Source: Acanthosoma haemorrhoidale (taxonomy: Eukaryota > Arthropoda > Insecta > Hemiptera > Acanthosomatidae). From it: a stretch of 64,000 nt of DNA. Of this stretch, positions 1 through 13,510 are shown piece by piece (within the stretch, counting starts at the first letter, position 1; every line of letters begins with the position of its first letter). The notes under the pieces were generated by a model that did not search any database, was not told the DNA's origin, and saw only the letters and a list, made by a program, of their open reading frames with translations. A program made the position numbers and the translations under genes. The stretch lies in assembly GCA_930367205.1 (NCBI GenBank), contig OV884012.1, positions 57,681,239-57,745,238 on the forward strand, written 5' to 3'.

Positions 1-1993
1 TAAAATTTTTAAAAGAAACTGACATATTAAAGAGTAAACTTTAAATGTCGTTTATTTGTTTACAGAGCAACACAATAGTTTGTTTGATTTCACAATGCCA
101 ATCAAGAAAAATAATTAAACTTATATACATTTATAATTTTATGTATTATTTTAAAGTTTTTGTGCAGGCTTTCTTCATTAATTTTATTGTAACTTAATGT
201 CATGATTTGGTTAATGCATTACATGCGTTTTGTGTTATATGTAAACCACCCTCGGCCCCATTCCTCTCCTCTCCTACAAGCTATTAATATTTGGTTACGT
301 CACACCTCCTGCTATTTTTCAATACTTGAGAAATAGTCTTTAGATTTAGATTTATATTATATGGTCTACATTTTCAAAATAAAAATGCCAGTAATATCGT
401 TTTCGGATCTATAAGATTCCACCTTAATTGTGTAATTTACGGAGGTGGTGAACTCCAATCTTTGGAGAGTAGTAATTTCTAAAGTGACTCGTCAAGTGGT
501 TCTGGCTAATGAGTGTTTTCCCCCAAAAAATGTAACAAGACGTTAAAAACTGAAATTCTAAGCACTGCTTAAAATACTATGTATTGATTTCAGGTAAACA
601 TTTCAAAAACATATTTATAACAAAGATTTGTCAGTTATCATACTGGATTTATTTTGACATGAAGAACCGCCTTCTTCTATTTGCACTACGACTATTTTGA
701 CCAACGTTTATAAAAATGCGCGTTTCATTCCGCTCCTCGGAAACATGGGGATGCACGCCTTAAATTATAACAGTTGCCTTAGTAGTAGATAAGAAGTATC
801 CCCGCTAAGGAGACGTGAGCTGTTGTAAGGCCGCTGTAGAAGGCAGGAGGAGGTTTTGCGGTGGTCATGCACTGGTTGTAAGGGCCCACCCGCAGTGCCC
901 TAACGACGACCAAGTAGCCCAGGTTTACAAGTCCCCTGTGTTGCTCTAGATTTACACAGGGTGCCTTACCATCGCTGGCCACTTCTGTAAAAGCCTCGTT
1001 AAAGAAGGAGGGCTAGGGGAACTTACTGCTGCTATTCGTAACTCCAACATTTATCGCACTACAAACATCGTTCCTGTGGTCGTTCGAGGTTTTGCTTATT
1101 TCCATTGCATGGATAAAAAAAGTATCAAAGGCCATTATTATAACGTCCACTATTCCAGACTTGTCTTCAATAGCTTTAAAATATTAAATAACAGGTTATA
1201 CATAAGTTTTCAAACTAAAATATGCCAAATTATAAATGTGTACACAAGGTATTCTTAAAAGATATATAAGGCTCCATGTGTGAAAAACAGTTGTGTACTG
1301 AATTCTCCCCTCATCTGACCGTCAGACTGGCACTCCTGAAAGAGCCTTGGTCCACACTTGCCTTTGGGTTATGTTCGGTTCTCGCCTACCGCGGGTGCTT
1401 TGAGATCCTTTCAAGTCCACACAAAGTTCCTCTTCTACTAACCACCTCCAGAGGAGATGGAGTCGGCTACACAATCTGCCGGCCAAAGACAAAGGGCGCC
1501 TAGACCAAGCTCATTCCACGCTCATACACCCCAGGACGAATCCTCCTTCCTTTGGCAACCCAACAGCGTGAAACTAAATAAAACAATGTTATCTAACGCC
1601 AACAACTGCAGTTGTCTATCTCAATCCGTCAAGAAATGATTCTATGAGGCTAAACTCAATTTTCCCCGCAGTAAATAACCTTTTTCAACTTAGCCTCTCA
1701 CATCTTCATGGTTAAATGTCCTGTGAGCCTACTTCCCTTTTTTTATATAATCACCAAGGAATCTGAAACTTGTTAAATACTTTTTTTTTTTTTTTTGCGG
1801 AGCTATTTAAGAATCAAATTCTAATTTTAATGAAAGTATAAATAATAGTGAGAAAGCCAAAAAGTTAGGCACATTCTAAAATACAAGTAACAAAAAAAAA
1901 ACTCATCTAGACCGCAAAACCTAAATTACATCATTAACATGTCAAATCTAAAAAACCAATTGCGTTTCTTAAGAATTACTTCCCAACGAAAAC
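1..1993. other. AT-rich stretch, no recognised gene
   Basis: No frame here gives a protein I recognise, and the open frames are short and overlap on both strands. Two islands of more balanced base composition stand out, at about 740-1070 and 1270-1560. Their abrupt edges look like old inserted DNA, but I could not place them in a family. A poly-T run lies near 1780-1797. Confidence 0.5.
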
Positions 1994-2067
1994 ATATACT
2001 GGCAGACTCTAGCTAGGAACCTCCGGAATATGTTGTTGGGCGCTCTACCATTTGAGCTACATATTTA
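1994..2067 (-). repeat. tRNA-like remnant (possible tRNA-derived SINE head)
   Basis: On the minus strand, 2059-2041 reads TAGCTCAAATGGTAGAGCG, an almost textbook tRNA D-arm and A box with GCTC/GAGC pairing. It is followed at tRNA-like spacing by GGTTCCTAGCTAGAGTC, a poor B box. The anticodon and T stems do not pair well, so this is not a functional tRNA. It may be a decayed tRNA gene or the head of a tRNA-derived SINE. I saw no second copy in the window. Confidence 0.4.
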
Positions 2068-2617
2068 ATAAGCTTAATAACCATTTCAGTTGGAAGTTAT
2101 ATTATATTATATTAGATATTATATTCTATCCACATCATGGGGCTGTACAACTTCCGTCAGTGGCTTATCGAAGGGACGATTATCTAATTGTCACTGAACG
2201 GTGAAAACCACTGTAGATGGAGTGCCCCTATCAAGCGAGATACCTAATCCACTATCCGAATCCATGCTGTGCAGCACGGGCATTCCAACGTAAAAACCCT
2301 TACAGAAAATTAACATCGATGTACTCACGGTTTGTGAAGGTGTCCATATTCAGTAAACGTGACGTCTAGCTAATGACCCCTAACCCGAGGTAATTTTATA
2401 AGCTGGAGGCATGATCAATAAATGCATTCCTCCATTGAAACGGGGCACTGTGGTTTCAAAAGTGAACGTTTATTTGCATTCTCAACTACATTTCACCTTT
2501 CAAAATGGAATAGCCAATTTGAGTTTACCATTCGGAAGTTTATTCAAATATGTTAATTGACTTTTGACAGATAACCAACTGAAAGTTTTAAGAAAAAAAT
2601 GTTTATATTTAAAACTT

Positions 2618-3040
2618 TGTGGCAAAAAAAAGTCAAACATCAAGCGTTTCCAATCTTTTCAATTAAAAGTCCCGAGGAAAATAGTCAATGTCCCTTATTA
2701 GGCCAGCAACAAAACCCTTCATAACGATCTTAATATACCCTGCTTTCTTCAACTAATACCTGCCAAGTTCATGAAATTCCATTAAAACCTATCTGGATGG
2801 AGCCTAATCCCCTAGCGTAGGGATTACACTGCGCCTCAAATCCCTATAAATCTCCTTGGAGACTAAAGCGGCAGTGGTTTCGCGGCCTGCTATAACTTCG
2901 TGGCAGTGGGAATCCAGGGAAATGGCCAGTTTCTCTAATTATATCCTGAGCGTCTTTAGCTCTTGCGCTCTTGATCAGCCTCCTCTTGCTCGTATCGTGG
3001 TTGACGGAGGAGCGCCTTGCGCTAGGGTCTCTTACACATG
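2618..3040 (+). pseudogene. Family A retrotransposon 3' fragment, old
   Basis: This matches the end of family A ORF2 (from the region encoding the AKKSNIKRIQSFQ stretch) and the first half of its 3' UTR, including the GGAGACTAAAGCGGCAGTGG end of the coding region. It has many substitutions and indels, so no frame is open. It is truncated at both ends: the typical 3' tail with AATAAA is missing and similarity fades after about 3040. The open frames on either strand here are by-products of this fragment, not genes. Confidence 0.8.
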
Positions 3041-3642
<602 letters not shown>

Positions 3643-6489
3643 CTAGGTATTTTTTTTATTTGATTTTTGAGTTGCTGGGATAACATTATTTATTAGCCAT
3701 GAATAAAATGCCTATTCTAATTTATTTATATTTCGAAAAAAAAAAAAAAGACTTTTTCTGTGATAAGTGACAAGTTTCTAGAACATAAAACATGTTATTG
3801 TTTATACTATTTTCTATACATTTAAAATCAAATATTTAAATTTTATTTATTGTACTTCTTTTAAAATATTCATTGATCCTATCTTGAAGACAGCAGAAAT
3901 GATGGTAAAGGTTAAAAAGCGTGCGTTATCGAATAAGTAGGCCGTTCACGCTCTGATGGTCGCACTGATGTTAGAATTGTATTCAAATTCGGCACATAAA
4001 TATTTCTTGTTAGCCGCAAGGTCAAGTTCGTTAACTTGTTTCGTGGTATGGAAAATACCTAATTTATCTTTAAACCACTTTTCTTAAAAATTCACAACTA
4101 AAATGCCTATGATAATGAGTTATGATGGCCAGGTAAACTATTTACAGTTTGTATTAAAAGTAAACTAAATAACATATTTACGACTAACCTAATTGGTACA
4201 GCTTGATCCATACATACTCCATTACATTTGACCTGTGAATTATGATGCGGAAATGCGCTAAATAGAAAATGCATATGTGATGTCGTCATATGTAGTCGAT
4301 GAATATGCAGATGGCAAATCATTTATTATAATTGGTGGCTTTTAGAATGGTTTAATTTTGTTTTGACCAAATAAAAATTGCTGTTTGCATGTGATCTTGG
4401 CAATCGCTATTCTTAACTCTAAGTAAGGGTTTAATTTATCCTAGTTCTGTATGTTTTGGTTGCTACTTAACCTTTTCAATGTTAGCCCTGGCAGCTGATT
4501 TTCCAGACAAGAACTCATTGCGTCCTGCCTATTATACAGGGATGCTATTTTGTATTAAAGTTTTACTTGACGCTCCAAAGACGGTAAAAATAAAAAAACT
4601 CATAAAAAATAAAATAAAATATAGAGTCATTAATTAATCAATTACTTGTTAACCTTTAATTACTTGGTAATTGTTCTACTAAATCTTCCACCGCCTGGTG
4701 GAGTTTGATGGTTTATTTAACAGCCAAAGAGCCCAAGAACCACTTCAACCAACTTCAAACCAACAAGTATCCGCGCTGCCCAGTATTATTTCCCTTCCCC
4801 AAACAAGACATCGAGCGTTAAATGCCTAACTGGTAGTTGGAAAATGAATATTAAGTAGGATAGAAAACTAAAAGTGTTGATTTAGGGCTTAATTAAAGTA
4901 ATATTTGTGATGACTACAATAGACATTAATTCCAAAAAGTTTGACACAACTAAACCTCAACTTTTTTATGAAATCCAACTTGATTTTAATTTGTTATAAT
5001 ATTTTCAAATATTGCCAGATTAATAACAATGTTACAACATTTTTATTTTATTTTTTGCTCCACTTTGTTGGAATAGATCTGGGGGTACAACGAGATACCC
5101 TCAAAGAACCTCTTGCAGATAGTATGACGATCGCAAAGACCCAAGACCGATGTAAATAAAAACTGTGCCATGAGACAAGTAAACATCTCTAGCCTACCTC
5201 CTAGCCAGTTATCCTTGTAGGTGGTCAAGCTGTTGTCCTGAAGAACCAACCCCATCAAACAAGCAACATCACTCACACTATCAAAGGGCCATTTACCTCC
5301 CTGGAGGTAATGGTTTGTGTCCATGAAGTTACACTACACTGTCGTGTCTCCTGCTTAAAGAGGTGTCTAGAACTTTCTCTTTTCCTTCGAGCCGTCTACT
5401 ACAGTTGTCTCGGCAGTTTAATATTGATTAAAATGGATTCAAAAATAGTTTTACATCCTTTACCAACCGTAGAAATCATTACTGTTGGGTTTTGAGGGAG
5501 AGACTTTACTTTCATCGGGTTGTAATATGATGCGATGGCCATTTATGTGTCGTAAAATTATTCTATCAAGTTATGTTGAATGTATTTATCATAAAATCCA
5601 AATTTGGAGACAGCCACCGGAAATATAAAAAATAATTGATCATGAAAAATTTTAGGCCAGTATAGTTAACTTTTAAGATTTTATAAACCCCAGCACCATG
5701 AGTTATTTGAGATATTCTGATTTTTCTTATGGTCAAATATAAATGTGCGGTTGAAAAAATAAATGTGATTAATTGTTTTTCAATTATAATCCTAGCTGCT
5801 TACGATTGACATTATTTTCTGGGGGATCAAAAACGATTATCCGCTATAGATATGATTCAGCAAACCAAATAAAGTAATTTTTGTAAGAAAATTGGTTGTA
5901 TTTTTTTCACCAGTCCTTATTATATTAAACTGCACAGTAGAAGAGAATCCGGCCTGTATCGTGATTAATTGCAGGATGAAATTAAAAATCAATTAGTTAT
6001 AAATAGTTTAGGTAACTTTAAATTTTGATTGTATCACAAAATATATCTATCTACTTCAGTAGTTGCCTATTAGACTTTCAGAAGTATAAACATATGTTTA
6101 GTTTGTGATTGTTTTAAGGACTATCAAAAACAAAATCAAAGTATCAGCAGTTTAGAACTGTATTTTTGAAGTTGTTTTAATGTAACAATGGTATACTAAA
6201 ACGTATCGGATATATACGTTTATATGTATGTATATATACATACATACTCTGGGGGACAATAAAACCATCGAAAACTAAGCGTACCAACCATTTCAATCTA
6301 ATGTCCTAAAACAACAGTTAAGACACCTTTGCATATCACGAATAGGATCCTCCGTTATGGTCTTGAAATTCACTCTATCAAAAACATATTTGGTTAAAAA
6401 TTATGCAACCAGCCAAATATAAAGTAACTTTGTGTGTTCTCACCGTGCAGGGTAGTCCAAAATTGGACTTGTTTTTTATTTATAAATCA
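3643..6489. other. AT-rich stretch, no recognised gene
   Basis: No recognisable protein or RNA gene. A short minus-strand open stretch at 5043-5324 contains a leucine-rich-looking segment with possible splice motifs beside it, but this is too weak to call an exon. A 24-bp perfect palindrome of TA/TATG type is centred at 6234/6235. Confidence 0.45.
6223..6246. repeat. 24-bp perfect palindrome
   Basis: Positions 6223-6234 are the exact reverse complement of 6235-6246 (core GTATGTATATATACATAC). It is built from simple TATG/CATA units, so slippage is a sufficient explanation. Confidence 0.8.
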
Positions 6490-7200
6490 CGCTGGCGTGT
6501 TGTGCTACATATGCGGAGAATACTGTTGTGAAACAGAAAAACTGTTAGGGACTTTGTAAAGAGAGATTTTCTAGGATACTTTGTTGTTAGGCTTGGCGAT
6601 CAAGACAAAGCCTGAGCACTGCATCAGGTCTGAAAGACTTGTACAGGACAATTTCTACAGTGGACTACAATGAAAATAAAAAATCTGAAATTTGGCGTAC
6701 CGGTGACGTTGAGAGGACCCAAAAACCACTTCGATGGCTGATATTTCTGCCTAGTAAATATTCTTGAAATGAATCGAAACCACCAGGTGGGCTTATCTTG
6801 ATTTAGTCTCTGCTAGACGTCCGGCCCCTCACTCAGAGGAAGTACCTATCACAACGTTTCACCAGCTACCAGAGCTCTATCAGGGAGAGTGTTGTCCCTA
6901 CATCTCATTTTGTTGCAGTGGTTGGACATTTTATGGCCAAACTCAAAGCTGAAGACTAATGGTAACTGTTAAACAAGATGCTTGGGTGTAATATGCGTAT
7001 TAACGTTTTCTGTACTGGTTTGTTTTCCTAAAACTTTAGGAGACACCAGTGAACAAGATGAAAGATTTCACCAGGATATTAAAGCTATGGAGGCCCGCTG
7101 CCAAGGAAAATAGGATACGCACTCGATAGCAGAACACTGTTGGAGTTAACAAGGGACTGTTCTAAAACGCTTTCAAGAAAGTGTTCAGTGGCTAATGACG
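6490..7200 (+). pseudogene. Decayed copy of a widespread arthropod Cys-rich protein family
   Basis: Translating around stops and frameshifts gives ordered blocks that I recognise from an abundant, uncharacterised arthropod protein family. At 6503 there is CYICGEY; near 6590-6715 LGDQDKA, KTC and LKFGVPV, then GPKNHFDG and YFCLVN; near 6795-6880 SARRPAPHSEEVP; near 6915-6960 FVAVV; near 6985 KMLGCNM; and near 7040-7105 GDTSE, ERFHQDIKAMEARCQGK. A final CW is followed by a basic tail. The CxxC-type cysteines suggest metal binding. Order is preserved, but a middle part is missing (between about 6885 and 6905) and there are at least five in-frame stops, so it is dead. In other arthropods such copies are very numerous, which suggests a transposon origin. 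The recognition is from memory of the family; the function is unknown to me. Confidence 0.7.
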
Positions 7201-9291
7201 GTTTTTCTTTGTATATAATAATATTTGTATAGTATAATAATACAAATTCCGTGTTTAGTTATTTTTTATTTGATCCATGGACTTAGTAATAGTAACTTAG
7301 TATATTTTAGTAAATTATAGAACTCAGAAATATGAGCTTCTAGGCAAAAACTAATAATTTGTACTCAAATTTAAATTCATGAAGAAGTGTTTGAAGAATA
7401 GCTTCAAATACTCCAGCACCAAAATATCCACAGCCCTGTGTTCTCTATTTCCTTTTTAGGGCACATAGTAATTTTCTTCAAATGAAGATTTTATTTTTAA
7501 AAAAACGTTTTTTTTTTCAAAGTCCGGCGTGAATACAATAATTGCGGATGGAGATGAGTGCTACGTGGATCGGGCGCCAGGAAGGCGGGCAGCGATAAAT
7601 AATGTTGTGGAAAGTGTGGGTGGTGAAACTGGAGCGCCTCGCCACGCCTCTGTTCCGGCCCATCGCTGCCTCACTCCGGCTTCGAGTTCTCACCTTCTCC
7701 ACCATGGCTAAGTGCTCTAACTGCCTTGTATGAAAGCCTAGTTTTATTATGCTTGATGATATATGCAGTACCATTATTATGACCTATTTTATTTGTTATT
7801 TAGCCTGCCCATTGGAACAGGTTTATTGCAGAACTACGCCTCAGAGACCTTTATAGTAGAACATCTTAAGTTAATAATCGTTGATTTAGGTCTATCAAAT
7901 AATACTAATTTTCGACTTTTAGTGTCTTGAAATGAGTCTGGCTGACATGGGAGAAATTCTTGACTGGTAGTAGCACATCACTTAATTTTATACATACCAC
8001 ATACTGTGTGGTTAACTTTCTTTTAAAAACATTATAAAAAAGACCCAATCACTTAAAAATAACTATCTGTTGATAAATATATGTTTTTGTAGTCCCTCTC
8101 GAGCTGATTTCAAAAAAGAAAAACAATTTATTGAATTGAATTAGGCGGTTTGTTTGAGATTCCTGGTTTGATGAATCTTAGCGTAATGCATTTGTGTTAG
8201 AGTTAGCATTACAATAAAATTTATTAACATTGATACAACTGAATATCAGTCCCCAAATTAATATTTTTCCAAAGTAAATTTCCTGTTTAGCCTGTGGGTG
8301 GCTTTTAGTTAGATGTTAAAATTAAATTTACCTTAAGCTATAAGATATATTAAAATTAGGTATAAAATTAAAAATGATGAATATGTACATACATAGTGTT
8401 GTGCCAACTTCTTCACCACGAATAAATAGAAGTTTCTTCTTCTCATACCAGGAAACACCCGCCTACCATTCCATATTTTTATCAATAAATCTGCGGCGTC
8501 AGTTTAGAGAGAGGAGACTATTTCACGATCCCGACACTGCTGGGTCTCACTAAGGGCACGAGGATATCAGCCCTGATTGCCCAAAATATGATTCAGATAG
8601 TCATGCCCCTTTTTCAGATAGTTGTAATTATACCTTTGAAGTAATCATTGCTCTCTTTCTCTCTGCAATGGTGTTTGGTGTTCTGCTCGCACCACGTCTT
8701 TCTTTTTTAATTATCTGTGCACCTCTCCTTTCTAACCTTTCTAGCCTTAGTTTGATACTGTCAGCCCTCACCACTTTCCCAGTTGAGTACCCTGCCCATG
8801 CCCCGCTAAACAATCATATCATTGGAAGGGGTCACTGTAGTGACCCTAACTACATAAGTGTTAAATCACCCTATACTCTGGTGCATATATAATGTATTGT
8901 AATTAGATGTAAAACATGGTAAAAGCTTTTTCTGGTAATAAATCATGGAGGGGCCGGCAGTCGTAAAACAAGTTACAGAGGGTCGAAGGTCGTCAGCAAT
9001 AAACCTGAGAGAGTAAGCCACCTGCCCCCTCATAAAACAGACCCGGTAGACCTAGGGTCACCTTCCGGCGGTCATAAAATCTAAAAGCCATGCTATAAAA
9101 CAGTCCTTTAGGGGACGAGGGATCACGTACCTCGGTGCAGGTGTGACATCATAAACATACCCCTTTCAAGCCAGGCTCCACCTTTCGGTAGGAAGGGGGG
9201 AATAATATTTAAACCAGGGGGTTTTGCCCTGTAAACACACTCTTTTTCAGTCTCCTCATCTCGACAGCCGCTATCACTCGGTCGCTTTACG
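7201..9291. other. Gene-free stretch with two GC-richer islands
   Basis: AT-rich DNA with islands at about 7530-7720 and from 8480 onward. Neither island gives a recognisable protein in any frame. A small perfect hairpin, GGGTCACT-GT-AGTGACCC, lies at 8829-8846. The islands may be old mobile-element pieces, but I have no family assignment. Confidence 0.45.
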
Positions 9292-9311
9292 CCAGGGCCC
9301 CGGGGCCCTGG
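9292..9311. repeat. 20-bp perfect GC palindrome
   Basis: CCAGGGCCCCGGGGCCCTGG is exactly self-complementary. It stands out in DNA that is otherwise AT-rich. It lies in the island of about 8940-9900, whose origin I cannot assign. Confidence 0.8.
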
Positions 9312-9467
9312 AAGTAAATCCACTCAGTCTTCTGCTACTCTCTCTCTGCCACACCTCTGCGCCGTCACCCTGTCTCACAGCCCTTGCAGAACTTCTGACG
9401 CCTCACTCCTGTTACACTGGCGTGCTCCCCTCGAACTCTGAAAACATGCCTTATTCTTTATGAAACC

Positions 9468-9894
9468 TCTGTACCTCTTCTCTTGAACATAGTGTATTGT
9501 CGGGACACATACCTTTCATAAACGGAGTCAGATATTGAACGCCGACATGGAACAATGGTCCATGTTATAAACTACAGCAACCCGCACTTGTCACCAGGGC
9601 TAGAGTGATTAGGCACTCCCCTAGTGACAAACCCGACAGTCACTTTCATCCAAACGGCAAAATTTGGGGCACTACAAAATTTACCTAGCAGAAACTCCCC
9701 CAGTGGTACAATCTGCCTCTTTCTGGTTTACACTAGCGTTTGGGATCCGGAAAGTTTTCGTCTGCCCTCAGATACCGAGAGTGAAACTTTGGACATTCCA
9801 TGACCACGTAAACGGCCTACAGTACCTAGCCTGTACCTCTTCTCCTCAACATAATGCATTGTCCGGGCACACCTTCTTATAGATTCAGATAAAT
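9468..9894 (+). repeat. Pair of diverged direct repeats about 360 bp apart
   Basis: About 65 bp at 9469-9536 recurs at 9830-9894, both starting CTGTACCTCTTCTC and containing a shared AACATA...TG.ATTGTC core with small indels. This could be the remains of a repeat-bearing mobile element or a local duplication. The similarity fades quickly outside the two copies, so they do not look like complete LTRs. Confidence 0.6.
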
Positions 9895-9914
9895 AAACAA
9901 GAACAAATTAAGCT

Positions 9915-10003
9915 GCCCGTCGACTAGGGAGCCAGTAAAGATCAAATAACACGGGTTTATCTTTCTTTCTGACACTCACAGGGTAATGGCTAGGTCGACG
10001 GGC
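9915..10003. repeat. Inverted repeat, 13-14 bp arms
   Basis: GCCCGTCGACTAG at 9915-9927 is matched by CTAGGTCGACGGGC at 9990-10003, which is its reverse complement apart from one inserted base. The 62-bp spacer has no recognisable content. It could be the end of a small fold-back element; no target duplication was found. Confidence 0.6.
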
Positions 10004-12944
10004 GTGCCCGACATACACTAACAAATTTATTATACTTATAGACAACCTATACACTACGGTTAACTATAAAAATAATTTATAAGTGATAACATCCATAACA
10101 TCCACATAACAATATTGACGTGACAAAAATATAAAACTATTTGTTTTATTAAATAAAATTAAATCCTATGATTAATAAATCTTATCCTGCTTTATATTAT
10201 TGCATTACATAATTATTGTATTACAATATATATACGAATTACATCACCTATAAACATGTATAAATATAAACAAGACTGCAATAATAAAACATTTTAGTAT
10301 CGCATAAATTCGATTGTACTGTACCACAGTTGAATACATAAATAAACGATGCAGCACTTGGCTAGCAGATAACAACACCAGCCCGAACCACTTAAATACA
10401 ATTATTTGTTTCAAGGTATCAATTAGTCAACTCAATATGATAATAATAAGGAATTTTATTACTTTTGTGGCAGTATTAGTATTAAGTAAGGAAAAACTAT
10501 CGGACTATGCTAGGTTAAAATACAATACTTTCCAATGTGATCATATCTTTGGCTGATGTGAAGAATGTTTGACATATTTTCATTCAGTCAAGAATTACAA
10601 CCCCAAATCTATCATACCCTGGTAGTTAATTTTAATTAAGTATTTCGTAGTGGTTCTAAATTGTAAAATTGTACGGTAATGAATTAGTGTCATGACTAAA
10701 TTAAGCATTCCTAGACTTTTAGGTATTAAGAAAAAGATAAATTTTTAATAAAATTATTTATCTGTCTATGACTTTTGAAATATAGTATACATAATCTATA
10801 GATATAATTCCTGTATATGTAACATCTATTATATATTATTCCAAGAACAATCACTTATTGTTAAGTGTTGTTGACAACGGAAATGATAACAGATGATAAA
10901 ATTATGTATGACGTTTTCTGACTTCTCAAATACCTAATATTAACTATTCAATACATTCAATTACATATAACCCAAGACATAACTCAGTTTGTAACGAGCC
11001 AATGGGGAAGAGTTGACCCAGTTCTCGCGGTCACAAAATAAGTGGTTGTACCGTCGGAAACCCATAAAATATTTACAAGTATTGGTGAAAGGACACCTAA
11101 TTTTACTGTGAAAAAAGAAAGAGTATTTTCAGGTATGAGTTCGTTCAAATAAAATTTGTTTTTATGGCGACATTAAGTACTTTTTTAGAGAGAGAAGAAA
11201 GATATTTATTGCAAATTTAATTACATAAACAATCAGTACTGAGTAACAACAGTTTTTCTGAGTAACTTAAGGTAAATATATTAAACAAATATGTATAAGT
11301 TTCAGAGTGCATTAGAAAACAGTCATCGTGAGGTTCACACAATGTCTATCACTACACTACTAGACTCATTATCAATCTTAAATTTAACATTACCCATTAG
11401 CAACACTTTAGCTAGGAATTCAAGAATAAAGCTACTTTCATCATAAAAATTTTCATTCATTACTCCGTGAGAAGAGGGAATTCTGAAAGCAGATTATGTC
11501 CTTCTATTTCTCCCTCCCCCCCCCCCCCCCAGATAAGGCAAGACACGGATAAACCACAACCTCATCCATCCCTTAAGAAATAACCAACAACCATCGTCTC
11601 AACCAACTCTTGTTCTGGTCCAGGGTCAGTTTTATACTAGATTAGGGTAGAGATGTCTATAACACCCTGAATCAGCTCTTATCAAACTTGATGAAACTCC
11701 TCCCTCCCCGTACATCATTTCAATGATTGATAAGAATTGATAATTTTGTTTTTTCCTCTGCGTTGGGAACATTGAATTTCTTTTAATTTATGACGAAATG
11801 AGTTTCTTGGCTTTATAATTCCAGTTCTAAAACCATTCAAGGGTAAAAAGGCCGATTAGTACTTAAAACATTTACTTTGTAAATATTCTTGCCTTGAAAT
11901 TCAATTAGCGTTTCATCAATCAATGTTTTTCCAATTTTGTCCCTGAAATAAGGGAATATTATTCTTTAAAAGTAATTGCTTCCCCTCTAGTGACCAAATA
12001 TCAAATAATCATAAATGCCAGTTTTCAGCACTTTCAGTATACTATTTTTCATTGTTCCAGTGCCCATAAAAGGTACCAAACGTACAAGTACCAAATATTT
12101 TTTCACCTGTTAAGACGAAAAAGAGTTTCATTCAATGAATAATGAATAACTCTTGATCTCCTACGTAACTCCCTACGTTACTCCTTGACGCTCTAACGCA
12201 TTTAACCGAGCCAGTCTAATTAAAAGGCACAATAAATGATTATTACCGACTGAACCGGAGCTGATGAAACTAGCATTCCACAGCGAAAACAAAGGGACCT
12301 CTAGGATGATGAAGTAGAGGGGTAAGAGGTCCGAACCTTGACCTCGTCAAGTACAATAGCCTTCAAGAAGGCTGTGCCCTGACAAAGAGGTGACGAGCAG
12401 GTGATAAACGGTACTCGAAGGGACCAGCCCTTGGATTTAAAGGGCTACAGACAGGAAAGTGGGCCGGGTACAAAGGGAGCCGGCATATATTACATTTATT
12501 CGGGATAGGCCATTGTCTGCGGCACCATGTGGCTGATGGACAAGACGGCGTTTACATTCATTATTTGTCCCGGTGCTTCCATCTGAGGCAGGCATTCGTC
12601 ACAGGTGGATATGCATTTACCTGGATGCTCATCGATAAATTGTCTTTTCGAAATAGGTCTTGATAATAATATATAATAATTTATCAGATAAATAACACGG
12701 GAATTTCTAAATCAGAATCAAGGAGATCCGCTTCGGGTGGATTAAGTAATTAACCCTGAGAACAGTTTCCAGTGGAAACATTTACCACAGGCTGACACCA
12801 CCATCTGGCGTTTGCATATGGTGTACTACGAACTGACAGAACAACTAAAACTCTTTCTGTCCCATTTCGGAAGAGCAATGAAGAAGCAAGTAAATGCAGA
12901 AAGAAAGAAAAAAGTTAACTGCCATGAAACTAAGAGAACAACGC
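10004..12944. other. AT-rich stretch, no recognised gene
   Basis: No protein or RNA gene recognised. It contains a 15-C homopolymer at 11516-11530 and an unassigned GC-richer island at about 12280-12620. Confidence 0.5.
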
Positions 12945-13510
12945 TACGGGGGACAGCAAAAAAAGTCGAACATTAAGCGTATCCAATCCTTCCAATCAAA
13001 ACTCCTGAGAGCAATAGTTAATGCACCTTATTAAAAACCAGCCCTTCATACAGTCTACATTCTTGAACTCATCTTTTCCAACTTCATGAAATCTATCCAA
13101 CCACCCTGATCCCCTCGCACAGACATTACCCTGCTCCACTCATCACTATAATCCTCCTTGGAGACTAACGTGGAAGTGACCTGCTATAAATACGTGACAG
13201 TGGGAGTCCTGGCAATGGCATGTCTATGCAATCATATCCAGAGCGTCTGTGGCTCTCGCGCTCTTCGTCAGCCTCCACTGGCTCGTATCCGGTGACGCGG
13301 CTAAAGGAGGAGCGTGGGGGATTTCCCAAGATTCCGCTTACTCTTTCGCATGTGAGGAAGCTGACAGCCATGTGGATTTAGGAAGTCTCTGGCCTGTTAT
13401 GTAATTACTGTAAGAATGAGCGAGTGAATGAAAATTTAAAATAAGGTATGAATGAAACATTTATAACAATAAGTCTGATAAGGAAGATTGTAATTTTATC
13501 ACAACTAATT
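12945..13510 (+). pseudogene. Family A retrotransposon 3' fragment, long 3' UTR type
   Basis: It begins in ORF2 at the GCTACGGGGGACAGC block and runs through the ORF2 end and the whole long-form 3' UTR, including the GAGCG...GGCTCTCGCG block, the ATGAATGAGCGAGTGAATG-like repeats and a GATTGTAATTTTATC end. ORF2 is broken by deletions. It keeps the GTGAGGAAGCTGACAGCCAT segment that the complete element at 48-52 kb has lost, so it represents an older form. No clear target duplication. Confidence 0.85.

Noticed and set aside
5043..5324. 93-codon minus-strand frame with a leucine-rich-looking segment and possible splice motifs
   Set aside because: The resemblance is short, the downstream half matches nothing I know, and no neighbouring exon was found.
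11516..11530. 15-base C run as a possible structure-forming site
   Set aside because: It is a single homopolymer without further G or C tracts.
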